Assembly (NCBI GenBank): GCA_050729835.1
Contig: JBOHLS010000007.1
Location: 1-64,000 of the forward strand
DNA from: REEB95 sp050729835
GTDB lineage: Bacteria; Pseudomonadota; Alphaproteobacteria; ATCC43930; CGMCC-115725
Length of the DNA stretch: 64,000 bases
Reading direction: 5' to 3'
Shown: in pieces, positions 7,520-14,516 of the stretch
Position numbering within the stretch: the stretch's first letter is position 1
Layout of the letters: every line of letters begins with the position of its first letter
The notes under the pieces: generated by a model
Seen by the model: only the letters and a program-made list of their open reading frames with translations
Told to the model about the DNA's origin: nothing
The model's database searches: none
Translations under genes and position numbers: made by a program

Positions 7520-8752
7520 GTGAACGGGACGGCGCGGCACATCCTGATCGTCGGCGCCGGCCACGCCGGCGGCGTCGCCGCCGCGACCTTGCGCCAAGCC
7601 GGCTTCACCGGCGCGATCACGCTCATCGGCAGCGAGCCATATCCGCCGCACGAGCGGCCGCCGCTGTCGAAGGAGCTGCTGGTCGGGGCCATCCCGGTCG
7701 AGAAGACCTATCTGCGGCCCCTCGCCTTCTATGCCGAGAACGGCATCGCGTTCCGTCCGGAGGAAACCGCGACGGCGATCGACCGTCCGACGCAGCGGGT
7801 GGAACTCGCGAACGGCGAAGCCGTGCCTTACGACGCGTTGCTGCTGACGCTGGGCGCCCGAGCACGTCGCCTGTCGCTGCCCGGCGCCGAGAATCCGCGC
7901 GTGCTTTACCTGCGCGACATCGCGGACTCGCTCGCGCTGCGCGAACGCCTGAACGCCGGCGCACGCGTCGCCGTGATCGGCGCCGGCTTCATCGGCCTCG
8001 AGGCGGCGGCGGCGGCGCGCAAACGCGGCTGCGCCGTGAGCGTGCTCGAGGTCCAGCGCGAGCCGTTGCAGCGCGTCTGTCCGCCCGAGATCGGCCGCTT
8101 CATGGCGGACCTACACCGGCGCAACGGCGTCGATCTACGCACCGGCGTCGCCGTGACCGCGATCGCGGAAGCCGGCGGCGGATTCGAGTTGCGGACCGCC
8201 GACGGCGGCACGGTCGCCGCCGACATCGTGCTCGCCGGCATCGGCGCGCAGCCCAATGTCGAGCTTGCCCAGGCCGCCGGCCTCGTCGTCGAGGACGGCG
8301 TCGTCACCGACGAATTCGGCCGCACCAGCGATCCGCGAATCTTCGCCGCCGGCGACGTGACCCGGCATTTCAACCCGCTGCTGGGGCGCAAGATCCGTCT
8401 CGAAGCGTGGCAGAACGCGCAGAATCAAGCGATGGCGGTCGCCAAGGTGATGGCCGGCGGCGACCAGCCGCACGCCGAGGTGCCGTGGTTCTGGACCGAC
8501 CAGTATGACGTCAACCTGCAGATTGCCAGCGTGCCCGAGCGCTGGGGTGATCTGGTGTGGCGCGGCGGCCCCGGCGACAAGGTCTTCACCGCCTTCGCCA
8601 TGGCCGACGACAGGCCCGTCGCCGCCATCGCCATGAACAACGGCCGCGACATGCGCGCGGCCCGCGAGTTGATCGCCCGCCGGCGCCCCGTCGATCCGGC
8701 GAAGCTTGCGGATACCAAGGTGAAATTGCAGGATTTGGCCAAGGAGGGCTGA
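7520..8752 (+). CDS. FAD-dependent ferredoxin reductase (rhodocoxin/putidaredoxin reductase type)
   Basis: 410 residues. Two dinucleotide-binding folds are visible: FAD site ILIVGAGHAGGVAAATLR near residues 8-25, with PHERPPLSKELL just after it, typical of this family, and an NAD(P)H site VAVIGAGFIGLEAAAAARKR near 150-170. The second FAD motif is RIFAAGDVTRH; a reductase C-terminal domain (EAWQNAQNQAMAVAKVMAGG onward) completes it. It transfers electrons from NAD(P)H to a ferredoxin, here very likely the Rieske protein encoded one base downstream. GTG start at 7520 with GAGGGTGG upstream. No oxygenase gene is adjacent, so the terminal acceptor is unknown. Confidence 0.9.
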   Translation: MNGTARHILIVGAGHAGGVAAATLRQAGFTGAITLIGSEPYPPHERPPLSKELLVGAIPVEKTYLRPLAFYAENGIAFRPEETATAIDRPTQRVELANGEAVPYDALLLTLGARARRLSLPGAENPRVLYLRDIADSLALRERLNAGARVAVIGAGFIGLEAAAAARKRGCAVSVLEVQREPLQRVCPPEIGRFMADLHRRNGVDLRTGVAVTAIAEAGGGFELRTADGGTVAADIVLAGIGAQPNVELAQAAGLVVEDGVVTDEFGRTSDPRIFAAGDVTRHFNPLLGRKIRLEAWQNAQNQAMAVAKVMAGGDQPHAEVPWFWTDQYDVNLQIASVPERWGDLVWRGGPGDKVFTAFAMADDRPVAAIAMNNGRDMRAARELIARRRPVDPAKLADTKVKLQDLAKEG

Positions 8753-8753
8753 G

Positions 8754-9071
8754 GTGGCTGAGGAAAATTGGGTGACGGTGGCGAAACGCTCGGCGATCAA
8801 TCCGGGCGACGTGCTCGGCGTGACGCTCGGCGAGCGCGAGTTCGCGCTCTACGACCTCGACGGCGAGATCTACGCCACCGACAATCTGTGCACGCACGCC
8901 TTCGCCATGCTGAGCCAGGGCTGGCTCGACGGCGAGGTGATCGAGTGTCCGCTGCACGGCGGCCGCTTCGAGGTCAAGTCCGGCAAGGCCTTGTGTCCGC
9001 CGGTCACCGAGGATCTCAAAACCCACAAGGTGCGCGTGATCGGCGACGACGTGCAGATCCAGATCGGCTGA
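8754..9071 (+). CDS. Rieske [2Fe-2S] ferredoxin (non-haem dioxygenase type)
   Basis: 105 residues. The cluster ligands are C46-T-H48 and C65-P-L-H68, the C-X-H...C-X2-H Rieske pattern with the spacing of soluble dioxygenase ferredoxins. Small and with no signal peptide, so cytoplasmic. GTG start at 8754, right after the reductase stop, with GGAGGGCTGAG as the ribosome binding region inside the reductase 3' end; the two are clearly an operon and a redox pair. Biphenyl/naphthalene-type dioxygenase ferredoxins or the NirD-like family are alternatives, but the partner reductase favours the former type of electron chain. Confidence 0.92.
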   Translation: MAEENWVTVAKRSAINPGDVLGVTLGEREFALYDLDGEIYATDNLCTHAFAMLSQGWLDGEVIECPLHGGRFEVKSGKALCPPVTEDLKTHKVRVIGDDVQIQIG

Positions 9072-9184
9072 GACGACTTTCATCCGCGCCCGCCAACGCC
9101 GCATCCGCCGCCGGCAACGCCCCGTTAACCATTCTTAGAGGCGCCGCGTGCCACGCTGCGATGGCGGCGGAAAGACTCTGACCC

Positions 9185-10372
9185 ATGTCGAAACAGCGCA
9201 ATCTGGCGGCGACCAGCTTCCTCTGCGGCATCCTCGGCCTGATCGGCTGGACCTTCTACGTCGGCGCGCTGCGCGGCCTCTTCGGCGAAGACTGGATGGT
9301 CTATTTCAACGCCGCCCGGCTCTATTTCGAGGGCCAGCTCGACGTGCTCTATGATGGCGTGCGCTCGACCGCGTTGCTGAACGCGCGCTTCGGCCCATGG
9401 CTCGCGCACCCGTTGCCGCTGCACCCCTGGCTCTATCCGCCGCATGCGCTGCTGCTCATGTTGCCGTTCGGCTTGCTACCGTTCGTGCCGGCCGGGCTGC
9501 TCTTCCTCGCGCTCGGTTTCGCCGCCGCGGTCGCTGCCGCCTGGCGGTTCGCCAAGACCGGCACCGAGCGCGCGATTCACGCGGCATCGCTGGTGTTGTG
9601 CCCGGCGGCGGCGGTGACGGTCTGTCTCGGCCAGAACACCTTCCTCACCTGCGCGCTGCTGCTGGCGGGCTTCGGGACGTTGCGGCGGCGGCCGATCCTC
9701 GGCGGAGCACTGCTCGGCATCGCCACCTACAAGCCGCAGCTCTGGCTCATGGTGCCGGTCGCGTTGATCGCGGCGCGACAATGGCGGGCACTGGCCGCCG
9801 CCGTCGGCGCCGCGTTGCTGCTGGCGGCCGCCAGCGTCGCACTTTTCGGATTCGAGCCCTGGCACGCGTGGTTCGCCCTGATGACCGAGCCGAGCGCGCT
9901 CTACGACCGGTGGCGCGTGATCGCGCGGCTCAACGGCCAGAGCGTCTACACCTATGCGAGCCTGCTCGGGGCGCCGGTCGTCGTCGCCAATTTCGTCCAG
10001 GCGCTGACCGCGATCGCCGCGGCCGGCTGCGTATGGTGGTGTCATCGTCGGCCGATGGCCGACGATCTGCGGCTGGCGGTGTTGCTGGCGGCGACCCTGC
10101 TGGCGGCGCCGCACGTCATCGATTACGACGCCCTGCTGCTCGGCATCGCCGCAACCTTGTTCTTCATCCGCGGCTATGCCGACGGCTTCCGCTTCGGCGA
10201 CGTCACGGTGGCGGTGCTGGCGTGGGCGAGCCCGCTGATCAACCCGCCGACGGTCTTCCCCATCGGCTTCGTGACCCCGCTGTTGATCGCCCTATTCATT
10301 GGCTGCGCCATGGCGCGCGGCCGCCGCGATGCCGCACGGACCGCGCCGAGCGGCGTCTTGAATCCGGCCTAG
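9185..10372 (+). CDS. Polytopic membrane glycosyltransferase, GT87/DUF2029-like
   Basis: 395 residues with about ten hydrophobic segments. DWMVYFNAARLYFEGQLDVL is the early loop with Asp and Tyr typical of GT-C fold enzymes of the GT87 (DUF2029) group, followed by HPWLYPPHALLLMLPFGLLP and TYKPQLWLMVPVALI. The family uses polyprenyl-phosphate mannose donors in the cytoplasmic membrane. ATG at 9185; the 113-base leader contains TTAACCATTCTTAG. It ends next to the convergent lipoprotein gene. The acceptor cannot be told, and no polysaccharide genes flank it. Confidence 0.75.
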   Translation: MSKQRNLAATSFLCGILGLIGWTFYVGALRGLFGEDWMVYFNAARLYFEGQLDVLYDGVRSTALLNARFGPWLAHPLPLHPWLYPPHALLLMLPFGLLPFVPAGLLFLALGFAAAVAAAWRFAKTGTERAIHAASLVLCPAAAVTVCLGQNTFLTCALLLAGFGTLRRRPILGGALLGIATYKPQLWLMVPVALIAARQWRALAAAVGAALLLAAASVALFGFEPWHAWFALMTEPSALYDRWRVIARLNGQSVYTYASLLGAPVVVANFVQALTAIAAAGCVWWCHRRPMADDLRLAVLLAATLLAAPHVIDYDALLLGIAATLFFIRGYADGFRFGDVTVAVLAWASPLINPPTVFPIGFVTPLLIALFIGCAMARGRRDAARTAPSGVLNPA

Positions 10373-10380
10373 AACAGGTT

Positions 10381-10749
10381 TCAGCGGACGGTGCGGACGG
10401 CGATCGCGCTCATCTGATATTGCGGCATGCCGAGCAGATCGTGGCCAGCGACGCTTTTCTCCTGACTGACGATGATAACGTTGGCGCCGATGCCGGCGGC
10501 ACGCTCCTTCAACTGTTGGAGCAAGCTCTCGTCGGTGGCCGCCGAGCCGCCCTGCGCGACGACGACGCCCAGCTGGACGTAGGTCGACGGCGGCGTGCGC
10601 GTGACCTGTACAACGCCGGTCCACGGCCGGTAATAGGCCGTCGTGGACGGATAATATTCGGTGTGGTCGCAGGCCGTCGCTGCCAGCGCCAGCGCCATGC
10701 AGGCAATGCGCAGCACCGCGCGGCGAAAGCGCCCTGCCCGGCGAACCAA
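10381..10749 (-). CDS. Small putative lipoprotein
   Basis: The C-terminal part, from a lipobox-like ALAATAC onward, is a secreted protein of about 95 residues with TYVQLGVVVAQGGSAATDES, LKERAAGIGANVIIVSQEK and MPQYQMSAIAVRTVR, a pattern shared by small heavy-metal-binding-like or YbjQ/DUF-type lipoproteins; I do not recognise the exact family. I suggest a TTG start at 10749, which gives a basic n-region (VRRAGRFRR), a hydrophobic stretch and the lipid-modified Cys; the ATG at 10698 is an alternative that shortens the signal. Neither has a clear ribosome binding site. It converges on the glycosyltransferase gene, whose stop is 8 bases away. Confidence 0.55.
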   Translation of the reverse strand: MVRRAGRFRRAVLRIACMALALAATACDHTEYYPSTTAYYRPWTGVVQVTRTPPSTYVQLGVVVAQGGSAATDESLLQQLKERAAGIGANVIIVSQEKSVAGHDLLGMPQYQMSAIAVRTVR

Positions 10750-11051
10750 GCCGGGTGCGCAGGCGCCGGATGAGGGTGGCGACTTAAAGGTCGGCAAGGA
10801 ATCCGATCCCACAGCGGGCCCCTTGTTTATCAGATTGGCCGGGCGGCGCGGAAGGGTATTGACTCGCCCGGCCGGCCGCGCCCTTTGACGGCGTGACGAC
10901 GCCATGCGTCCGTACGCCGTGCAGACGCATCGGCATGGACATCGCTGCCAACGATGGCCGCGCGCAAGGGCGGAGCGGCAAGGCCGCGCCCACGGCCGAC
11001 GCTGATGCACCCATTCGGCTCTGCACGTCGAAGATGTGCTGCCACAACCCC

Positions 11052-11066
11052 TTTACCCGACGTTAA
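11052..11066. promoter_or_regulatory. Candidate CtrA-like site
   Basis: TTTA-N7-TTAA, one mismatch from the CtrA consensus TTAA-N7-TTAA of alphaproteobacteria, 80 bases before the PAS-domain gene. Single degenerate match; weak. Confidence 0.25.
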
Positions 11067-11145
11067 GGATTTGGGACCAGCCTGGAAACACCGGAGGGTA
11101 TTGCCCAAGCTTTCGATCGGCTTCGATTTGAAGCGGATTCAGCAA

Positions 11146-11739
11146 ATGGGGGAATATCCTTTGCTGTTCGAGTTTTGCGGCGACGTCCGTGACGATCCGG
11201 TCCTGGGCCCTGCCCTGGACTACTGGGAACGTAAGCGCGGGGCTCGCCTCGTGCCGGTCAGGCGCGACATCGACGCGACCGAGATCCCTGCCCCACTGCT
11301 CCCCTTTCTGCAGATCACCGAGCGCATCGAGGCCACCGGGCGAATCCGCTTCCGGCTGGTCGGCACCGGCATCGTCGAGGCCTACGGCGCCGATCTGACC
11401 GGCAAATACATGGACGAGATCTATTCCGGCAACCGCCTGCGTTATGTCGAAGCCAATTACCGCGCCGTCTGCGAAAGCCGGCGCCCAGTCCTCGTGGTCA
11501 ACCGCTATCACTCGAGCCGACCGGTAGCGTTGGTATGCTATCGATTGGTCATGCCGCTGGCCGACGACGGCACAACGATCCGTCAATTCCTGACAGCCAT
11601 GCGGTTCGATTTTCCCGGCGATGCCGTCGAATGGCGCGGCGCCTGGTTCGGGACCAGCGGCAATTTCGATTATGCTCATTCGTATTCCGGCGTCGTCGAC
11701 GCCCACTGCGCGCTGCGCGCAGTGGGCGGATTTGATTAA
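11146..11739 (+). CDS. PAS-like (PAS_5 family) sensory-domain protein
   Basis: About 197 residues. LDYWERKRGARLVPVRRDID, LPFLQITERIE, RIRFRLVGTGIVEAYGADLT and GKYMDEIY are the sequence marks of the PAS_5 family, a stand-alone PAS-like domain abundant in alphaproteobacteria and of unknown ligand. No output domain follows. The start is uncertain: ATG 11146 is used here, but in-frame TTG codons at 11101 (close to GGAGGG at 11093) and 11128 are possible. The last codons form one arm of a long perfect hairpin. A CtrA-like site lies upstream, consistent with cell-cycle or motility control, but that is inference. Confidence 0.75.
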   Translation: MGEYPLLFEFCGDVRDDPVLGPALDYWERKRGARLVPVRRDIDATEIPAPLLPFLQITERIEATGRIRFRLVGTGIVEAYGADLTGKYMDEIYSGNRLRYVEANYRAVCESRRPVLVVNRYHSSRPVALVCYRLVMPLADDGTTIRQFLTAMRFDFPGDAVEWRGAWFGTSGNFDYAHSYSGVVDAHCALRAVGGFD

Positions 11740-11763
11740 TTCCGCCGCCGCTTCTGGCGGAAT
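11701..11763 (+). terminator. Two stacked hairpins at the end of the PAS gene
   Basis: GCCCACTGCGCGC (11701-11713) pairs perfectly with GCGCGCAGTGGGC (11715-11727) inside the last codons, and ATTCCGCC (11739-11746) pairs with GGCGGAAT (11756-11763) across the stop codon. No T-run, so termination is presumed from the stem strength. Confidence 0.5.
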
Positions 11764-12207
11764 CCGGGGGGCGTTGATTAACCGTCTTACGCCACGTTAA
11801 TCGGCATGACAGACGACCGATAATCGTGTGTCTTTTTTGTCTCTATCCCATTGAATCCACCCCAAATTGTCGGCCTCTGCACTTGACCGGATCACCCCGA
11901 TTCGCTCTTATATTTTCAACGTGATCGTGCGAATTGAAGTCGACATTCGGCGTTTGTCGATCCTCGCGGGACTTGATCGAACCAAAAAAAGCCCGAAACG
12001 CCGCTCTTTCGTTCGGCCCATTAGCAATTGATCAACGGAAATGATGATCTATGGGCGGTGCGAAGCGTGATTCGATTTCGTTCGGCAGCTGACGCGCCAG
12101 CCAGACGCCCGACGCTGCCGGATAGAAAAGTTTGACGAAAAACAGAATCGAATGAGGCGCAGAACGCGTCGGTAACAGTGGGAAGAAGCTTAACCGGGGG
12201 AGCATTG
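11764..12207. other. Intergenic region without a recognised gene
   Basis: About 440 bases of lower GC than the surroundings between the PAS gene and the small gene at 12208. I see no convincing frame, tRNA or strong hairpin. TTAACC occurs near 11779 and an A-run with AAAAAAAGCCCG near 11982. It probably holds the promoter and leader of the 12208 gene; an unrecognised small RNA cannot be excluded. Confidence 0.4.
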
Positions 12208-12453
12208 ATGGTTGAGCACGTTTCGGTTTGTGCCGTTCGCGATATACCCGAGACCAGCTATCCAAACGAACCCGAGGGTGAGGTCGAGCCCAAAACGGTG
12301 GCGCCGATCGACGACGTCGATCAGTGTCTCGAAGCGATCGCCGACCTCGCGCTCGATATCGGGTATTTCTCCGATCTTGTTCTCGCCGAACGGCGCCTTG
12401 CCATGATCCGGCAGTGGGTGCAGCGCGAGATCGCACGGTGCGAAGACCTTTGA
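12208..12453 (+). CDS. Small acidic protein of unknown function
   Basis: 81 codons from an ATG with GGGGGAG (12196-12202) at good spacing, the reason for choosing this start. The N-terminal 40 residues are acidic and Pro-rich (YPNEPEGEVEPKTVAPIDDV) and the remainder is predicted helical, ending LAERRLAMIRQWVQREIARC. No known domain, signal peptide or membrane segment. It precedes and converges on the Xre regulator, the two stops flanking a perfect hairpin. Similar length and helical tail would fit a small regulatory or adaptor protein, but nothing specific is supported. Confidence 0.6.
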   Translation: MVEHVSVCAVRDIPETSYPNEPEGEVEPKTVAPIDDVDQCLEAIADLALDIGYFSDLVLAERRLAMIRQWVQREIARCEDL

Positions 12454-12462
12454 GGGTGCGGC

Positions 12463-12485
12463 GAGCCGGCGAACATCGCCGGCTC
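12463..12485. terminator. Bidirectional hairpin between convergent genes
   Basis: GAGCCGGCGA (12463-12472) and TCGCCGGCTC (12476-12485) form a perfect 10-bp stem with the loop ACA. It sits between the stop of the small plus-strand gene and the stop of the minus-strand Xre gene. Confidence 0.6.
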
Positions 12486-13609
12486 TAGGGATAGACCGCG
12501 GCGGCAATCCGGAAGACTTCCGCGATCGAGGGATCGTCGATGGCGATCTCTTCGTCGGAATTGTACATCCGCAGCCGCGTGTCCTTGAAACCGTCGCCGA
12601 CGATCACCGCGCAATCCGCGCGCTTGCCCTTGGTGCGCACGAACAGCACCAGGTCGCCGACCGTGGGCATCCGCTTGGTATTGATATAGACGAGCGAGCC
12701 GGGCCGCAGCGCGATTCCGACGCGGTTGGAATAGACCCGGGCCGCGAACCAGCCTTCGCCATTGCCGCAAAAATCGGGGATCGGAACGCTGCCGGTCGCC
12801 GCCATCCGATCGAAGACGAATTCCGGGTTTGGCGTACCGCTCATCTCGCCGTAGACCGGAAGCGTTTCGACCGTGCGCGGCGTCACCACGCGTAACGAGC
12901 GCCGCAGAGCCTCGCGCTCGAGCACGCCGACGCCGGCGAAACGCTCGGTGTCCCACAGCAGGGCGCGCGGGCGGCGCGGCAGCAGATCTTCCGGCGCGAC
13001 GCCGTTCTTAAGCTCCTGCTGATGCTTCGCGATTCGCTCCTCGATCAGCTTATTGAGTGCGCGCTCCGACAGCTTATAGAAGTCCGCGATCGCCTTGAGC
13101 TCCTCGGCGGTCGCCAACCGGGTTGCCATCTCGATCCGGTGATAGACCGAAATCGTCTTGCCGATGGCCTGCGCGACCTCGGTGAGGGTCTTGCGGTGCT
13201 TGGTGCGCAGCGCCGCCAGCACGTAGGCGATCGACGCCGCGCCCGATTCGACGCTCCAGCGCACGGTATCGCGCTGGACCCGGCCCCATTCGCGGACGTC
13301 GGCGGCGGCATCGCGGCCCTTGACCACCGGGATTTCGTCGGCGCGGACGCCGAGCGCCCGCGCGATATCCTCGATCTGCAGGTTGGTCAGGCGCCGCGCC
13401 CCGGATTCGACCTTCGAGATTGTCGAAACGCCCATCGCCGGCGTGAGTATGCGGCCGAGCTCGGACTGCGTCAGCCCCTTCGCCTTGCGCAGCCGCTCGA
13501 TGTTGTTCGGGAACACGACCTCGCCACGCACGACGCCGCGGCCGGCGGTCGATGCCAGCGCCACATGGCGGGCGAGTTCGGTCACGCGTGGATTGTGATG
13601 ATCTGCCAT
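12485..13609 (-). CDS. Xre-family regulator with two HTH domains and a degenerate S24/LexA-like C-terminus
   Basis: 374 residues. HTH 1 spans about 34-95 (IERLRKAKGLTQSELGRIL, VSTISKVESGARRLT); a second HTH-like block spans about 128-190 (LAALRTKHRKTLTEVAQAIG, ISVYHRIEMATRLAT). The region from about 249 (LPVYGEMSG) to the end has the beta layout of LexA/CI C-terminal domains, with ALRPGSLVYINTK and PTVGDLVLFV. Where active family members have the Ser of G-D-S-M, this protein has Arg296 (SNRVGIALRPG), so self-cleavage is unlikely. ATG at 13609. It lies just downstream of flgM on the same strand but has its own 132-base leader holding the conserved 20-mer, suggesting autoregulation and control of the flagellar island (inference). 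Confidence 0.8.
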   Translation of the reverse strand: MADHHNPRVTELARHVALASTAGRGVVRGEVVFPNNIERLRKAKGLTQSELGRILTPAMGVSTISKVESGARRLTNLQIEDIARALGVRADEIPVVKGRDAAADVREWGRVQRDTVRWSVESGAASIAYVLAALRTKHRKTLTEVAQAIGKTISVYHRIEMATRLATAEELKAIADFYKLSERALNKLIEERIAKHQQELKNGVAPEDLLPRRPRALLWDTERFAGVGVLEREALRRSLRVVTPRTVETLPVYGEMSGTPNPEFVFDRMAATGSVPIPDFCGNGEGWFAARVYSNRVGIALRPGSLVYINTKRMPTVGDLVLFVRTKGKRADCAVIVGDGFKDTRLRMYNSDEEIAIDDPSIAEVFRIAAAVYP

Positions 13610-13670
13610 GGTTCTATCAGGTCGCCGTCTGGGTTGGGTTGCAGGCCGTAAGCATGGTCTATAACTTAGC

Positions 13671-13690
13671 GATTTTCCTATTTTTTGCAA
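13671..13690 (-). promoter_or_regulatory. Conserved 20-mer, copy 1 (upstream of the Xre regulator)
   Basis: On the minus strand TTGCAAAAAATAGGAAAATC, 61 bases before the Xre start. It differs at one position from the copy at 24251-24270 and two from 40676-40695. AT-rich in a GC-rich genome and not part of any coding frame. Candidate operator for the adjacent regulator. Confidence 0.6.
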
Positions 13691-13741
13691 TAATAATTTC
13701 GCAATTGTCCCCGTTATCCTCGACTTTCACCTCGACCGCCC

Positions 13742-14071
13742 TCAAGACGAGGGCGGCGGCGCGCCGAGTTGGGCTTCGATCTCCATCAGCCGCTGGGCGA
13801 TGTTCTGCGCGTTAACCGACAGTTTACCTTGCGCGATGGCGGTGCGGATCTGGTCGACCCGCTGCTGATCGACCGACGGAATGTTCTGCGCCATGGTGCT
13901 GATCGCATTGAGAAGGGTTTGAGCGTACGAAACTTCGCCGGTATCGGCGGGCGTCGCGGCGGCGCCGGAAGGCGCGGCGTCGGGCTTGGTGCCGCCGGCG
14001 GCCGAAGTGCCCGGCGCCGTGACATCGGCAACAATCGGATTGGTCACGCCACTGATGGGATTGGTCGTCAT
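13742..14071 (-). CDS. flgM: Anti-sigma-28 factor FlgM
   Basis: 109 residues. The C-terminal VDQQRVDQIRTAIAQGKLSV then NAQNIAQRLMEIEAQL is the sigma-28-binding helix pair of FlgM; the N-terminal half is disordered, rich in Ala, Thr and Pro, as usual. FlgM holds FliA inactive until the hook is finished and FlgM is exported through the flagellum. ATG at 14071 with AAGGAG upstream decides the start; longer readings have none. It follows fliS on the same strand by 58 bases. Its partner fliA is in this window at 45434-46189. Confidence 0.9.
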   Translation of the reverse strand: MTTNPISGVTNPIVADVTAPGTSAAGGTKPDAAPSGAAATPADTGEVSYAQTLLNAISTMAQNIPSVDQQRVDQIRTAIAQGKLSVNAQNIAQRLMEIEAQLGAPPPSS

Positions 14072-14129
14072 CGTCCACTCCTTGCTGGAACGTTCCCTGC
14101 TGCTCCTGATCCGCAATGCCATCGCATGG

Positions 14130-14513
14130 TCATTGCACGGACAGATCGGCGTGCGGAAACCGCAGCCGCCAGAATTTGCCGACATCTTCGATCACGGCAC
14201 GCGCCGAGACGATCGCTTCCTTATCGTCGTTGGCATTGCCTTTGACGATGCCGTCGATGACGAAGCGATAGAGTTTGGCGAGCCGCGTGCTCAGCTCGCC
14301 CGGCTGCACGCCGGTCAGGCCGAGTATGAATTCCATCACGCGGCCGGCACGCGCGAGGACCCGCGCCTTTTCCTGCCGGTTCTCGTCGTCGATAGCGGTT
14401 TCGGCGCGCATCAGGAAGAATTGAACGGCATCGAGCGCCACCATCATCAGGCGTTCGGCGGAAACGCCGGCGCAGTCGACGCTGCGATAGGCGGAGAGTT
14501 CTCGTGCACTCAT
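14130..14513 (-). CDS. fliS: Flagellin export chaperone FliS
   Basis: 127 residues, normal for FliS. AYRSVDCAGVSAERLMMVAL at the N-terminus matches the conserved A-Y-x-x-V...L-I-x-x-L-Y-D region (with MVALDAVQFFL), and KARVLARAGRVMEFILGL fits the helical bundle. FliS binds the C-terminal helices of newly made flagellin and keeps it unfolded for export. Three bases separate it from the fliD stop upstream, so fliD-fliS-flgM form a late operon. ATG at 14513. Confidence 0.88.
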   Translation of the reverse strand: MSARELSAYRSVDCAGVSAERLMMVALDAVQFFLMRAETAIDDENRQEKARVLARAGRVMEFILGLTGVQPGELSTRLAKLYRFVIDGIVKGNANDDKEAIVSARAVIEDVGKFWRLRFPHADLSVQ

Positions 14514-14516
14514 GAT

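Noticed and set aside
9125..9138. TTAACCATTCTTAG before the membrane glycosyltransferase gene as a CtrA site
   Set aside because: Spacing is six, not seven, and the second half is TTAG; too weak for a call.
11776..11806. Two TTAA boxes in the gap after the PAS gene
   Set aside because: Separated by about 15 bases, so not a CtrA box.
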